64,000 bases of DNA, from NCBI GenBank assembly GCA_031291325.1, contig JARLJG010000042.1:62001-126000 (forward strand). Direction: 5' to 3'. The DNA comes from Burkholderiaceae bacterium. Its GTDB lineage: Bacteria; Pseudomonadota; Gammaproteobacteria; Burkholderiales; Burkholderiaceae_D. The stretch's first letter is position 1, and each line of letters opens with the position of its first letter. Shown here piece by piece: positions 54,342-63,066 of this stretch. The notes under the pieces were generated by a model, which worked only from the letters and a program-made list of their open reading frames with translations, searched no databases and was not told the origin of the DNA. A program made the position numbers and the translations under genes.

Positions 54342-55928
54342 ATGACCGTCATGCCAAAGAGTTTGTCGCGCAGAGAGTTCTTGTATCGTGTCGCGGCGGT
54401 CGGCGGAACCGGCTTGCTGCTCACTACGCTCAATGCCTGGGGCGGCGAGATGCAATCCAGCACCAGTGCGCCGCCGCGCCTGACTGGCAACGGCAGGGGC
54501 CGCACGGTAATCATCTTGGGGGCGGGGCTGGCCGGCATGAGTGCTGCCTATGAGTTAGGCAATCTCGGTTACGACTGCCGCCTCGTCGAGGCCCGCAGTT
54601 TCGCCGGCGGACGCTGCCAGACCGCGCGGCGCGGCACGACGATCAAGGAGTACGGCGGCGAGGCGCAGACCTGCGATTTCGACCAGGGGCTGTACCTTAA
54701 CCACGGACCCTGGCGCATTCCATACAATCATCAATCGGTCTTGTATTACACCCGCCTGTTTCAAGTGCCGCTTGAAATCATGGTCAACGATAACGATACT
54801 TCCTATGTCTATCGGGAAGGCAACGATCCACTTTGCAATCGGCGCATACGGCAAGTCGAAATCAAGGCCGACATGCGCGGACACGTCGCCGAATTGCTCG
54901 CCAAGGCAGTAAAGAACAATAAATTGGACCAGGACTTGAGCGCCGACGACAAGATCCTGTTGCTCGACTATCTGGTCAACGAAGGCAACCTGTCGCGCAG
55001 CGATCTGCAATATCGCGGCAACGAAGGGCGCGGCTACAAGGTCAATCCGGGCGCCGGCATCGATCCTGGCCCCGGCGTCCCCTCGGACCCGCTCGGCTTC
55101 GCGGATTTGCTGGCGTCCAAACTGGGCCACGTCTACAGTGCAGTGCATGAATTCTGGCAGCAGGCGACCATGTTCCAGCCGATCGGCGGCATGGATGCGA
55201 TCGCCAAGGCCTTCGAACGCCGGGTCGGAAAAAACATCCGCTACAGCACCGTCGCGCATTCGATCCGGCAGAGTGAAAAGGGAGTAAGCGTCGAACTGCG
55301 GGACTTGGCCGGCGAGCCGGCAGGGACACTCACCGGCGATTTCTGCCTCTGCACCATTCCGCTGTCGGTGCTGGGCGCGGTCGACACCGATTTTTCGCCG
55401 ACATTCAAGCAAGCGCTGCGCAGCGTTTCCTATGCGCCAGTCGGAAAAATCGGTCTGCAAATGAAGCGGCGCTTCTGGGAAGAGGACGATTTCATCTATG
55501 GCGGGCACGTGCGCACCAATTTTCCTGGCATCGGCAGCATTTCCTTGCCGTCGACCGGCTGGCAAACGCAAAAAGGCGTGTTGCAAGGTTATTATAACTT
55601 CGAGGGCGAAGCCACCGAAATCAGCGCGATGTCGCTGAAGGAAAGGGCCGACTTCGCGCTGGCGGCCGGGCAAAAAATTTTCCCCGCGTATCGGGAATCG
55701 TTTGAAAGCGCATTTTCAGTCGCCTGGCATCGTATTCCATTTAGCCTGGGCGGCTGGGCCGACTGGAGCGGTGCGGCGCGCAAGAGCGCCTATCCGTTGC
55801 TGCTTGAAGGGGAGGGACGCGTATTGCTGGCCGGAGAACACATGAGTTACTTGCCGGGATGGCAGGCCGGAGCAATCGAATCGGCGTGGCAGCAGATTGA
55901 AAAAATCCACCGGCGTCTCCACGCATGA
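54342..55928 (+). CDS. Tat-exported flavin amine oxidase-like protein
   Basis: A 528-residue FAD-dependent amine oxidase. A Tat signal (SRREFLYRVAAVGGTGLLLT) precedes the FAD-binding motif VIILGAGLAGMSAAYELG and GGRCQTARRG. The C-terminal FAD site is EGRVLLAGEHMSYLPGWQAGAIESA. Related enzymes oxidise amines or L-amino acids. The next gene, overlapping by 4 nt, encodes a cytochrome c, suggesting that electrons pass to the respiratory chain rather than to oxygen. The start at 54342 (GGAG 6 nt upstream) is preferred to the ATG at 54324. Confidence 0.85.
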   Translation: MTVMPKSLSRREFLYRVAAVGGTGLLLTTLNAWGGEMQSSTSAPPRLTGNGRGRTVIILGAGLAGMSAAYELGNLGYDCRLVEARSFAGGRCQTARRGTTIKEYGGEAQTCDFDQGLYLNHGPWRIPYNHQSVLYYTRLFQVPLEIMVNDNDTSYVYREGNDPLCNRRIRQVEIKADMRGHVAELLAKAVKNNKLDQDLSADDKILLLDYLVNEGNLSRSDLQYRGNEGRGYKVNPGAGIDPGPGVPSDPLGFADLLASKLGHVYSAVHEFWQQATMFQPIGGMDAIAKAFERRVGKNIRYSTVAHSIRQSEKGVSVELRDLAGEPAGTLTGDFCLCTIPLSVLGAVDTDFSPTFKQALRSVSYAPVGKIGLQMKRRFWEEDDFIYGGHVRTNFPGIGSISLPSTGWQTQKGVLQGYYNFEGEATEISAMSLKERADFALAAGQKIFPAYRESFESAFSVAWHRIPFSLGGWADWSGAARKSAYPLLLEGEGRVLLAGEHMSYLPGWQAGAIESAWQQIEKIHRRLHA

Positions 55929-56323
55929 TAGGAGCCCGCGTGTTGATCGGCGCGGCCTGCCTGGCATGTTTGCCGGCGCCGGCCCAGGAGTTGAGCGGCA
56001 AGACGCTATTTTTGAAAAATTGCTCGGCCTGTCACCAGGTCGACGGCAAAGGAATTCCCGGGGCCTTCCCAGCGTTGGCCGGCGATCCCTTCGTGCAGGG
56101 CAAGTCAGCCGATGTCGTCTCGCTACTGTTGACCGGACGGAATGGCATGCCGAATTTCAGTAAACATTTGTCCGATCGCGACGTGGCAACAGTCCTTGGC
56201 TACGTGCGCCACGCGTGGGGCAACCGGGGTGCGGATGTCGCGCCTGAAGAGGTCGTGGCGCTGCGCGCCGAATTGCATGCCGAGGTTTTCGATCGCACGC
56301 GACAGCAAGACCAGCGCCACTGA
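55925..56323 (+). CDS. Periplasmic c-type cytochrome
   Basis: A 132-residue class I cytochrome c. A signal peptide (ARVLIGAACLACLPAPAQ) is followed by the haem-binding CSACH and the methionine ligand region TGRNGMPNF. It overlaps the flavin oxidase by 4 nt and is its presumed electron acceptor. The C-terminal tail is charged (AELHAEVFDRTRQQ). Confidence 0.87.
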   Translation: MIGARVLIGAACLACLPAPAQELSGKTLFLKNCSACHQVDGKGIPGAFPALAGDPFVQGKSADVVSLLLTGRNGMPNFSKHLSDRDVATVLGYVRHAWGNRGADVAPEEVVALRAELHAEVFDRTRQQDQRH

Positions 56324-56331
56324 TTTTGCGC

Positions 56332-56847
56332 TTAGGCCGCAAATGCACGGCTGATCGCCTGTCGACCGTGGACATTCAAAATATTGACCAGGCGGCCGAA
56401 AAATAGTCCGCTCCAAAATCCGTAAGCGGCACAAGCTGCGCCAACGAAAGCCGGCAAGGCAAGGAAATGCGGATTGAATGCAACACTGGCCCCAACGGCA
56501 TACTTGGTGAAGAAGATTGCCATCATGAGCGACAACGGCAACCAGCTGCCCGGCACGTTGAAGGTGTGTGTTTCCGCCGCATAGCCGACGTTTTTGGCGA
56601 TGCCCAAAATTAACGCGAGCGCCACGCCTGCCGCAACGGCAGCCAGCCAGAAGGCCAGCGCAAACGCACCCGAGCCGAAAGTGTTGTTGACGCCGGATAA
56701 GGACAGTCCCAACATCGCAATTGGCAAAATAACCAGGCGCTTGGCCGATACTTCGCGTGTTTTTGTCTGCAAATACCCCAGATAGATCAAACCGAAGAAC
56801 AGGGCAAATACCCAACGCGGGGTGTGCGACAGGATTTCAACTATCAT
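56332..56847 (-). CDS. DUF6622-type membrane protein
   Basis: A 171-residue inner-membrane protein with five hydrophobic segments (RWVFALFFGLIYLGYLQT, LVILPIAMLGLSLSGV, FALAFWLAAVAAGVALALIL, LSLMMAIFFTKYAVG, FLALPAFVGAACAAYGFWSG). The opening TPRWVFALFFGLIYLGYLQT is what I recall of the DUF6622 family, of unknown function. The start at 56847 has GGAG 6 nt upstream. It converges on the cytochrome gene. Confidence 0.7.
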   Translation of the reverse strand: MIVEILSHTPRWVFALFFGLIYLGYLQTKTREVSAKRLVILPIAMLGLSLSGVNNTFGSGAFALAFWLAAVAAGVALALILGIAKNVGYAAETHTFNVPGSWLPLSLMMAIFFTKYAVGASVAFNPHFLALPAFVGAACAAYGFWSGLFFGRLVNILNVHGRQAISRAFAA

Positions 56848-57075
56848 GTTCATCTCCAAAACAGGTTAAGGTGAGCGTATTCTGGCGCGTGGAAAGATGA
56901 TGCGCTATCGAATTGCGACCAAGCTGCAATTTTGCGGAGCGAGATGGCGATTTTCGGCGGAAAGTGACTTCGAGAACATTCCCAAGACGAATCGGAATGC
57001 AATTTGTTGCCTCAACGAAAGGCGTCGATTTGGTAGAACTAAAAAAATAGAGTATTTGCATCTCTGCACCGCAAT

Positions 57076-57093
57076 ATCCCATATTTATGGGAT
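57076..57093. promoter_or_regulatory. CCCAT-N4-ATGGG palindrome, copy 2
   Basis: ATCCCAT, ATTT, ATGGGAT: an 18-bp palindrome sharing its core with the element at 51065-51088. It lies in the 684-bp interval between the DUF6622 start and the hydroxylase gene, 64 bp before a strong terminator and with no credible ORF between. It could control a short RNA. Confidence 0.5.
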
Positions 57094-57156
57094 TGGCGAG
57101 GCTAATGAATGTCGCTAGACTGGGCACTCTCTTAGATTTTCCTCAAGAGTGGATTG

Positions 57157-57188
57157 GCCCGCAGCGGCAACGCTGCGGGCGTTTTTTT
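57157..57188 (+). terminator. Intrinsic terminator without an upstream coding gene
   Basis: GCCCGCAGCG, GCAA, CGCTGCGGGC forms a perfect 10-bp stem, followed by seven T residues (57182-57188). No plus-strand gene ends before it: the nearest upstream gene is on the minus strand and starts at 56847. It could end a small RNA starting near the 57076 palindrome. Confidence 0.85.
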
Positions 57189-57227
57189 ACCTAAATCCCG
57201 CGCAATCGCAATACGAAGAATCATACT

Positions 57228-57345
57228 GTCACCTCTAAAAATTGCCAAAAGCGCCCAATCTCAAGTCTGCGGTGCTCGATGTGCCTACGTACATGTCCGC
57301 TCCTCAACCCGACCTTGGACATTTTTGGCAATTTTTAGAGGTGAC
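57228..57345. repeat. Dispersed palindromic repeat (MITE-like), copy 2
   Basis: Perfect 23-bp terminal arms: GTCACCTCTAAAAATTGCC and AAAA (57228-57250) against TTTTGGCAATTTTTAGAGG and TGAC (57323-57345). The right half closely repeats that of the element at 1992-2066. Both ends are flanked by CATAC (57222-57226 and 57346-57350), a possible 5-bp target duplication with one extra T on the left. No ORF is inside. Confidence 0.75.
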
Positions 57346-57531
57346 CATACGGCGCTTCGCCTCCGACAAGCGCGCGCAATAATTTTTCGCAAAATTTCGA
57401 CAGCATCGCGTGAAGACATTTGCAATCGATTGCGATATAGTTCACAGCGGTGCAGCTGAGAGTGCGCTTTCGATCAGCCGCAATGTCAATATGGGATTCA
57501 CTTTTTCATCAAAATCGGGACTCATATCCAA

Positions 57532-58230
57532 ATGAATAGCGTATTGCAGTTGCCCCTCGCGTTCGATACGATCAAATTGGCCGCCGAATTGCGCCTGTGC
57601 GAGTCCGAAGAATGGACGCCGCACTTCAATACCAACGACTATTCCGGCGCGTGGTCGATCATCTCGTTGCGCTCGGCGACGGGTAATACCACCGACATCC
57701 TGTCGCATCCGGGCGACGGCGGATATTGCGATACGCCGCTGCTGGCGCGCTGCCGCTACCTTGCCGAAATCGTGGCCGGTTTCGAGTGCGAAAAAGAGTC
57801 GGTGCGGCTGCTAAGCCTGGCCCCCGGCGCTCACATCCATGAACATATCGACCCTGGAACCGGATATCAACACGGGATTTTCCGCATCCACATACCGATG
57901 CAGACCAACGGCGACGTTGATTTCATCGTCGATGGACAACGATTGGACATGCAATGCGGCCAATGCTGGTATGCCGATTTCAGCTTGCCGCATAGCGTGC
58001 AAAATCGCGGCTCCCAGGCGCGCGTGAATTTGATACTCGACTGCAAGAGAAACGCATGGTCGGATCGCCTGTTCGAGCGCGCCGGCTACGATTTTAACGC
58101 CGAAGCGCGCGCCAAACGACCGGACGCTGCCACCCGCGCCAAGATCGTGGCGCAATTGGCGGAAATGAAAACCGACACCGCCGTTCGATTGATTCAGCAA
58201 TTGCTGGCTGAAGCGCAACTTGACCGATAA
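57532..58230 (+). CDS. Aspartyl/asparaginyl beta-hydroxylase-like dioxygenase
   Basis: A 232-residue 2-oxoglutarate/Fe(II) oxygenase of the aspartyl/asparaginyl hydroxylase family. The iron site is HEHIDPGTGYQHGIFRIHIPM (His in HEH), with the second His in LPHSVQNRGSQARVNLILD, whose Arg should hold 2-oxoglutarate. The C-terminal 45 residues are charged and helical. The next gene starts 11 bp inside its end. This pairing with a sulfotransferase suggests joint modification of a protein or metabolite. Confidence 0.85.
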   Translation: MNSVLQLPLAFDTIKLAAELRLCESEEWTPHFNTNDYSGAWSIISLRSATGNTTDILSHPGDGGYCDTPLLARCRYLAEIVAGFECEKESVRLLSLAPGAHIHEHIDPGTGYQHGIFRIHIPMQTNGDVDFIVDGQRLDMQCGQCWYADFSLPHSVQNRGSQARVNLILDCKRNAWSDRLFERAGYDFNAEARAKRPDAATRAKIVAQLAEMKTDTAVRLIQQLLAEAQLDR

Positions 58231-59227
58231 GCCCTTGCGACAAATCGTGTCCAAGCCGTCGCCAGCCGAGCTCGACAATTGGATACCCTATAAGATCGAG
58301 CGCAGGGAAGAATGGCTTTGCCGCTGGCTATCGGTGGCCGGACAGTCGTTTTGCGAACCATTTTTCACCGAAACGATTTCCAAGTGCCAAGCGCAACTGC
58401 CCAATGGCAGTCGCTATGCCAGCCTGAGTTCGCTGGAATCCTTGCTGGCCGCCGCCGCACAACCGTTTGCCGCGCTTGCCCCCGCCGCCTTCATTTTCCA
58501 TGTCTCGCGTTGCGGCTCGACCCTGTTGGCGCAATTGCTGGGCTTGAGTCGTCAGAATGTCGTGCTCTCCGAGGTGCCGTTGCTGGACCAGATATTGCGC
58601 CTTTCGGTGAGCGATTCCGGGATAGCGCCAGCGAGCGTCGAAGCGTTGATGAGCGCGAGTTTGCGCTTGTTGGCGCGTCAGCGAAATGTGGATGAAGCGC
58701 GCTTGTTCGTCAAGCTCGATAGTTGGCATGTCGCATTCGCTCCGCTGATTCGCAAACTGTATCCCGCGACGCCTTTCGTGCTGCTGTATCGCGCCCCCGA
58801 CGAGGTCATGCGGTCGCACCGCAAGCGGCGCGGCATGCAGGCCGTGCCCGGATTGATCGAACCGCAGTTGTTCGACTTATCGGCCGGCGATTTCGATGCC
58901 GGCGATGCCGACGGCTATCTCGACAAAGTGCTGGCGTACTATTTGTCGCGCTTCATGGGCATCGCCGCGCAGGACCGGCGTGCGCTACTGGTCGATTATC
59001 GGCTGGGCAGCATGGAGATGGTGCGCCAGGTGGCCGCGCACGCGCAGTTTGCGATTAGCGACGCCGATCTCGCATCGATGGAGGCGCGCAGCCGTTTTCA
59101 CTCGAAATATCCCGACCAAAACTTTTCCGAGACGCCCGAAGCATCCGCTGCGTCCGCCGTCACAGGGCAGGCGCAAGCCGCATATTTGCAATTGGAGCAA
59201 ATGCGATCAAGGCAGCAAACGACTTGA
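58220..59227 (+). CDS. Sulfotransferase family protein
   Basis: A 335-residue protein with the 5'-phosphosulfate-binding loop FHVSRCGSTLLAQLL (near residue 90), the APDEVMRSHRKRRGMQ region that normally contacts the 3'-phosphate, and a C-terminal FHSKYPDQNFS. It should transfer sulfate from PAPS. The N-terminal 80 residues contain an EEWLCRWLSV segment of unknown role. Start is TTG, overlapping the hydroxylase by 11 nt, so translation is coupled. Confidence 0.78.
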   Translation: MTDKPLRQIVSKPSPAELDNWIPYKIERREEWLCRWLSVAGQSFCEPFFTETISKCQAQLPNGSRYASLSSLESLLAAAAQPFAALAPAAFIFHVSRCGSTLLAQLLGLSRQNVVLSEVPLLDQILRLSVSDSGIAPASVEALMSASLRLLARQRNVDEARLFVKLDSWHVAFAPLIRKLYPATPFVLLYRAPDEVMRSHRKRRGMQAVPGLIEPQLFDLSAGDFDAGDADGYLDKVLAYYLSRFMGIAAQDRRALLVDYRLGSMEMVRQVAAHAQFAISDADLASMEARSRFHSKYPDQNFSETPEASAASAVTGQAQAAYLQLEQMRSRQQTT

Positions 59228-59254
59228 GACCTGGCACCGAGCAAGCACCGCAAA

Positions 59255-60805
59255 TCAGGATTTCGCTGTCTCCAACACGCCTTCGCAAGCGGCGCGCTGC
59301 GGGTCGGTGGCCGGCAGTTTCGCGCACACGCCGTTCAGTTGCCGGCGCACCTTTTGGAAAACCGCGTCGTGTCGGCCGGCGGCGTTCCACGCCTGGAATT
59401 TGCGGCCAAATTTTTCCAACGCAGTGCGATTGCGTTCGTAGAATGCGTTTTGCGTTTCGCCCAACTCGGCGATGACGCTATTGGTGGCTTTTTCGATCCG
59501 CTTTTCGTCGTCCGGCGCCAATTCCAGCAGTCCGGTTACGTAGGTCGATCCCCATTGCAAGCGGGTCGCCGGGCCCTTGGCTGCGTTATATGCTTGTTCG
59601 TACCAGTCGAGCGCTGCTTTCGCATTGCCGCGCTTTTTCGCGTTCGATGCCAGGCTCAGCATGAAATAATAGGGCGAATGCGAACGCGTCAATTCCGCCT
59701 TCAGCAAGGTGTCGGACTCGTCCAGCAGCCCGGCGTCCGATAGCGCATGGCCGGCATTGCTGATGACTGATTGCCGCTCGTAGGGATCGGTGGTGGCGCG
59801 GTCGGCGGCGGTGACATGCTGGCGCACCTCGTGCAAAAGCGCCGGCTCCAGCTTGCCGTCGGGGTTGTCGAGGCGGGCCAACGCCACTTTGGCATCGATC
59901 GCCGAAAGACGGTCCGCCTTCGACAGTGTGGCGTCGTTGGCCAGGCGTTCCAACGCCAGATCCCAGGCACCTGCAATCTGCGCGCGTTCGGCGGATTTCG
60001 ATGCGGACACCAGGCCGACGATTTCGCCCGCATAATTGGTCAAGATATCCATGTTGTCGCGTGCCACGCGCGCATCGCCCAGCACGTTCAACAATGTCGT
60101 CCTGGCGGCGGCCTGGTCGATTGCCGGCACGTCTTCGGGGGCGGCAGTTGCCGCCGTAACCAATGCGGAAAGCGCCAGATGCGTGGCGGTGTCGCCAGGC
60201 GGGCAAGCGGCTGCCAGACGTTGCAGCGTTGGCGGCAATTGCTTGGCGCTGACCATCTGTTGTTCGTCGGTATCCCAGGAATAATAGGCCAGCAAGCGCC
60301 AATCGTCGGCGGTCAATTTGCCGCCGTCAGTCAGTGCCAGTTGCAGCGTATCCTTGACCGAACGGCCGGCATTCATGCCCAGTTCCAATACTTGCAAATA
60401 GCGCTCGCTATCGACTTCGCCGGGCAAACGCGTAATTTCCGTGCCGTCCGGGCGAAACAGGATCATGGTCGGATAACCACGCACCTTGTAGAGCGCGCCG
60501 AGCTTCTGCGCGCTCGGGCTATCGCCATCCAGATGCACCGGCACAAAGAAGCGCGAACGGGATACGAAGCCTTGCCGATTGAATACGGTCGCCTTCACCT
60601 GATTGCACGGCGGACACCACACCGCTCCCCAATACAGGAACAAGGGCTTGTGGTGCTTTTGGGCGTAGCTGAACGCCGCGTCGACGTTGCCTTTGTACCA
60701 ATCGATGCCGGATTGCGCCGGCGCGACCGGCTTTTCGGTTGCAGCGAGAGCGCAGAGCGGGGCGGCGAGGAGCAATGTTGTCAATGCAATAGCGCGTAAT
60801 TTCAT
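59255..60805 (-). CDS. Secreted thioredoxin-fold protein with helical repeat domain
   Basis: A 516-residue periplasmic protein. A signal peptide (AIALTTLLLAAPLCALAA) precedes a thioredoxin-like domain (residues 30-150) with active-site WCPPC and cis-Pro in RGYPTMILF. The remaining 350 residues are helical and TPR-like (ALDWYEQAYNAAKGPATRL). It could reduce or form disulfides in envelope proteins. The start at 60805 is preferred to an upstream extension. It converges on the sulfotransferase gene. Confidence 0.82.
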   Translation of the reverse strand: MKLRAIALTTLLLAAPLCALAATEKPVAPAQSGIDWYKGNVDAAFSYAQKHHKPLFLYWGAVWCPPCNQVKATVFNRQGFVSRSRFFVPVHLDGDSPSAQKLGALYKVRGYPTMILFRPDGTEITRLPGEVDSERYLQVLELGMNAGRSVKDTLQLALTDGGKLTADDWRLLAYYSWDTDEQQMVSAKQLPPTLQRLAAACPPGDTATHLALSALVTAATAAPEDVPAIDQAAARTTLLNVLGDARVARDNMDILTNYAGEIVGLVSASKSAERAQIAGAWDLALERLANDATLSKADRLSAIDAKVALARLDNPDGKLEPALLHEVRQHVTAADRATTDPYERQSVISNAGHALSDAGLLDESDTLLKAELTRSHSPYYFMLSLASNAKKRGNAKAALDWYEQAYNAAKGPATRLQWGSTYVTGLLELAPDDEKRIEKATNSVIAELGETQNAFYERNRTALEKFGRKFQAWNAAGRHDAVFQKVRRQLNGVCAKLPATDPQRAACEGVLETAKS

Positions 60806-60953
60806 GGCAAGCTTTGGGTTGAGCGTGGAGTAATTTTCTGTATTCGGTAAATACAAGGTCGAAGTGTACCGAATTTTCATAGTCTTGGTAGTCCAACAAA
60901 TGGTCACGATCACGGACAGTAAATAGGCCGCATGCTATGCTCACAAACCCTCA

Positions 60954-61943
60954 ATGAAAAACATAGCCGCGATGGTCCGCACAATAAAAGTAACAATTTT
61001 TGCACTGCTTGTCGTTGTCCTTGGGCTGGTGGGTTTCCTGTATTTGGCTCCGGAGCAAGCCACGCGTCTGGCGCTCGATGCCGAGCGTAGTCATGCCGGG
61101 TTGACCCGCAAGGAGATCACTTTACCCGATGGGTTGCGTTACGTGTACCTGGAAGGTGGCAGCGGTGAAACCTTGATTTTGCTGCACGGCTTCGGCGCCG
61201 ACAAAGACAATTTCACCCGGGTTGCGCGCTGGTTGACGCCGCATTACCGCGTGATAGTTCCCGATCTGCCCGGTTTTGGCGAGTCTTCGCATCCGGCAGA
61301 TGCCGATTACGGCCCGGCAGTGCAAGCGGAGCGCATGCACCAGTTGGCGCTAGCGCTGGGGGTTAGCGCGCCGCACCTGGGCGGCAGTTCGATGGGTGGC
61401 CAAATCGCGATGGCCTATGCGATCAAGTATCCGACCGAAGTGCGCAGCCTGTGGCTGCTCGACCCCGCCGGCATCTGGAGCGCGCCGCGCAGCGAGTTGG
61501 CCAAGCTGGTCATCGAACAAGGGCGCAATCCATTGATTGCAAAAAACGAGGACGAGTTCGCCAATACGTTTGCCTTCGTCATGAACGATCCGCCGTTCAT
61601 TCCGCGTCCTATCCTCAACGTGATGGCGCAAGGGCAGATCAACAACGTCGCGCTGGCGGAAAAGATTTTCAAGGAAATCGCAACGTATTCAGTCGAGAGC
61701 GGTGTCGCCGGCCTGGATACGCCGACATTCATCGTGTGGGGCGATCAGGACAGGGCGGTCAATGTTGCCACCGGCGCGATATTGCACAAGCTGATACGGT
61801 ATTCGCGGCTATCGATCATGCACGGCGTCGGGCATTTGCCGATGATAGAGCGACCGCAGCAATGCGCGGAAGAGTATTTACAATTTCGTGCGCAAATGAA
61901 AGATGGGAACACACGCGCAAAAAACAGCCAAGCGCAAACCTGA
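60954..61943 (+). CDS. Membrane-anchored alpha/beta hydrolase
   Basis: A 329-residue alpha/beta hydrolase with an N-terminal membrane anchor (TIFALLVVVLGLVGFLYL). The oxyanion motif is LLHGFGADKDNF, the nucleophile elbow GGSSMGGQ, the acid D in WGDQDRAV and the His in GVGHLPM. Such enzymes are often lipases or esterases facing the periplasm. A downstream start at MVRTIKV is possible. It converges on cheZ. Confidence 0.85.
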   Translation: MKNIAAMVRTIKVTIFALLVVVLGLVGFLYLAPEQATRLALDAERSHAGLTRKEITLPDGLRYVYLEGGSGETLILLHGFGADKDNFTRVARWLTPHYRVIVPDLPGFGESSHPADADYGPAVQAERMHQLALALGVSAPHLGGSSMGGQIAMAYAIKYPTEVRSLWLLDPAGIWSAPRSELAKLVIEQGRNPLIAKNEDEFANTFAFVMNDPPFIPRPILNVMAQGQINNVALAEKIFKEIATYSVESGVAGLDTPTFIVWGDQDRAVNVATGAILHKLIRYSRLSIMHGVGHLPMIERPQQCAEEYLQFRAQMKDGNTRAKNSQAQT

Positions 61944-61966
61944 GCGCTTTTGCGCGCGTGCAAATT

Positions 61967-62662
61967 TCAGAATCCGAGATCGGCAAGCAAGTCGTCGACG
62001 CTGGCTTGTTCGAGCGCGACGCCGCCGGGCGCGCCGGGGCCGGCCATCATTTCTTCTTTCTTGAAATCGGTGACGGCTCCCGGCGGGGCGGCATCGATCA
62101 ATAATTTCAGCAAGTCCTTTTCTGTCCGTTCCAGTAATCCGACAACCTTCTTGATCAATTGCCCGGTCAGGTCTTGAAAGTCCTGCGCCATCATGATGTC
62201 CGACAAGGCGGCCCGCGTAGTCTTGGCGCCGGCCGAAGTTTGCGCAATAAATGCCTCAGTATGCTGTTTTAGCGGCTGGAGTGTCTCGCTTGCACCTGCA
62301 TCCGATGGCAACCGGTTCCATTGGTCTTGCAAGGTTTCCAATGCAGTTACCAGTTTGTCCTGGATAGGCAACGTTTCTTCGACCTTGGTCAGCACCGTAT
62401 TGGCGGCGTTTTCTGTCAGGTTGGCAATATGCAAAAGACGCTCGCGCGCCGACGGGAATTCGCTGGCTGCTTCCATCAGCACTTTATCGGCGCCGATTTC
62501 GTGCAGCGCATCGTGCAGCGAGCGGACGATGTAGCCGAGCCTTTCAAATACCGGGGCATCCTTGCCCGGTTCGGCAGCCTGGCTCGCGGACGCGATACTC
62601 ATCTGAAGCTCTTGGGCTGCAAATCGTTCCTGCAACATCTGCAATTCAACAGAATCGCTCAT
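61967..62662 (-). CDS. cheZ: Chemotaxis phosphatase CheZ
   Basis: A 231-residue CheZ, which removes phosphate from CheY-P at the flagellar signalling system. The active-site helix reads MMAQDFQDLTGQLIKKVVGL, with Asp164 and Gln168 equivalent to the catalytic pair, and the C-terminal VDDLLADLGF is the CheY-binding peptide. The start at 62662 has AGGAAAGG upstream, better than the ATG at 62692. No other che or fli gene is in the window; it is probably cut off from them by the lipoprotein gene. Confidence 0.92.
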   Translation of the reverse strand: MSDSVELQMLQERFAAQELQMSIASASQAAEPGKDAPVFERLGYIVRSLHDALHEIGADKVLMEAASEFPSARERLLHIANLTENAANTVLTKVEETLPIQDKLVTALETLQDQWNRLPSDAGASETLQPLKQHTEAFIAQTSAGAKTTRAALSDIMMAQDFQDLTGQLIKKVVGLLERTEKDLLKLLIDAAPPGAVTDFKKEEMMAGPGAPGGVALEQASVDDLLADLGF

Positions 62663-62982
62663 GCCATCAACCTTTCCTGTGGAAATTTGCATTTTGCTAC
62701 GGCAAGCGTTCGCATGCGGGGCTTTCTTCGGGGGGATATGACTCTATTTTAGCGATTCGACGCGGACTCTGCTTGCACAAAATCCGCTTTTTTTTGGGAA
62801 ATTCGCCACGCGGTGGAACCCAGTTCCCGGAATGCAAGATGCAGAACCGCTAGTTGCGTTGCTTTTCAGGCAGCGCTGATTTTGTGTGCGTCCATAACAC
62901 CGAGTATGCCGGTTTCATGCCATGCGATTATGCGCCCGGCGCGGCGATTTGATTGTATTTTTTCGCGCAATATTCGCCTTTT

Positions 62983-62998
62983 ACCATGAATATGGGAT
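62983..62998. promoter_or_regulatory. CCAT-N4-ATGGG palindrome, copy 3 (weaker)
   Basis: ACCAT, GAAT, ATGGGAT differs from the first two copies by one base in the left half. It lies 68 bp before the Thr-rich lipoprotein gene, in an otherwise featureless 404-bp interval (62663-63066) that also has an AT-rich dyad GTTGTA..TACAAC near 63033-63060. Confidence 0.4.
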
Positions 62999-63066
62999 TG
63001 CTGCCCACAATTGCCTCTGCTAGCCTACTTGTGTTGTACTTTTATAAAATATTTTACAACCAAAAA

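Noticed and set aside
57154-57459. A 101-codon plus-strand frame
   Set aside because: It runs through the terminator and the palindromic repeat, has mixed composition and no ribosome site.
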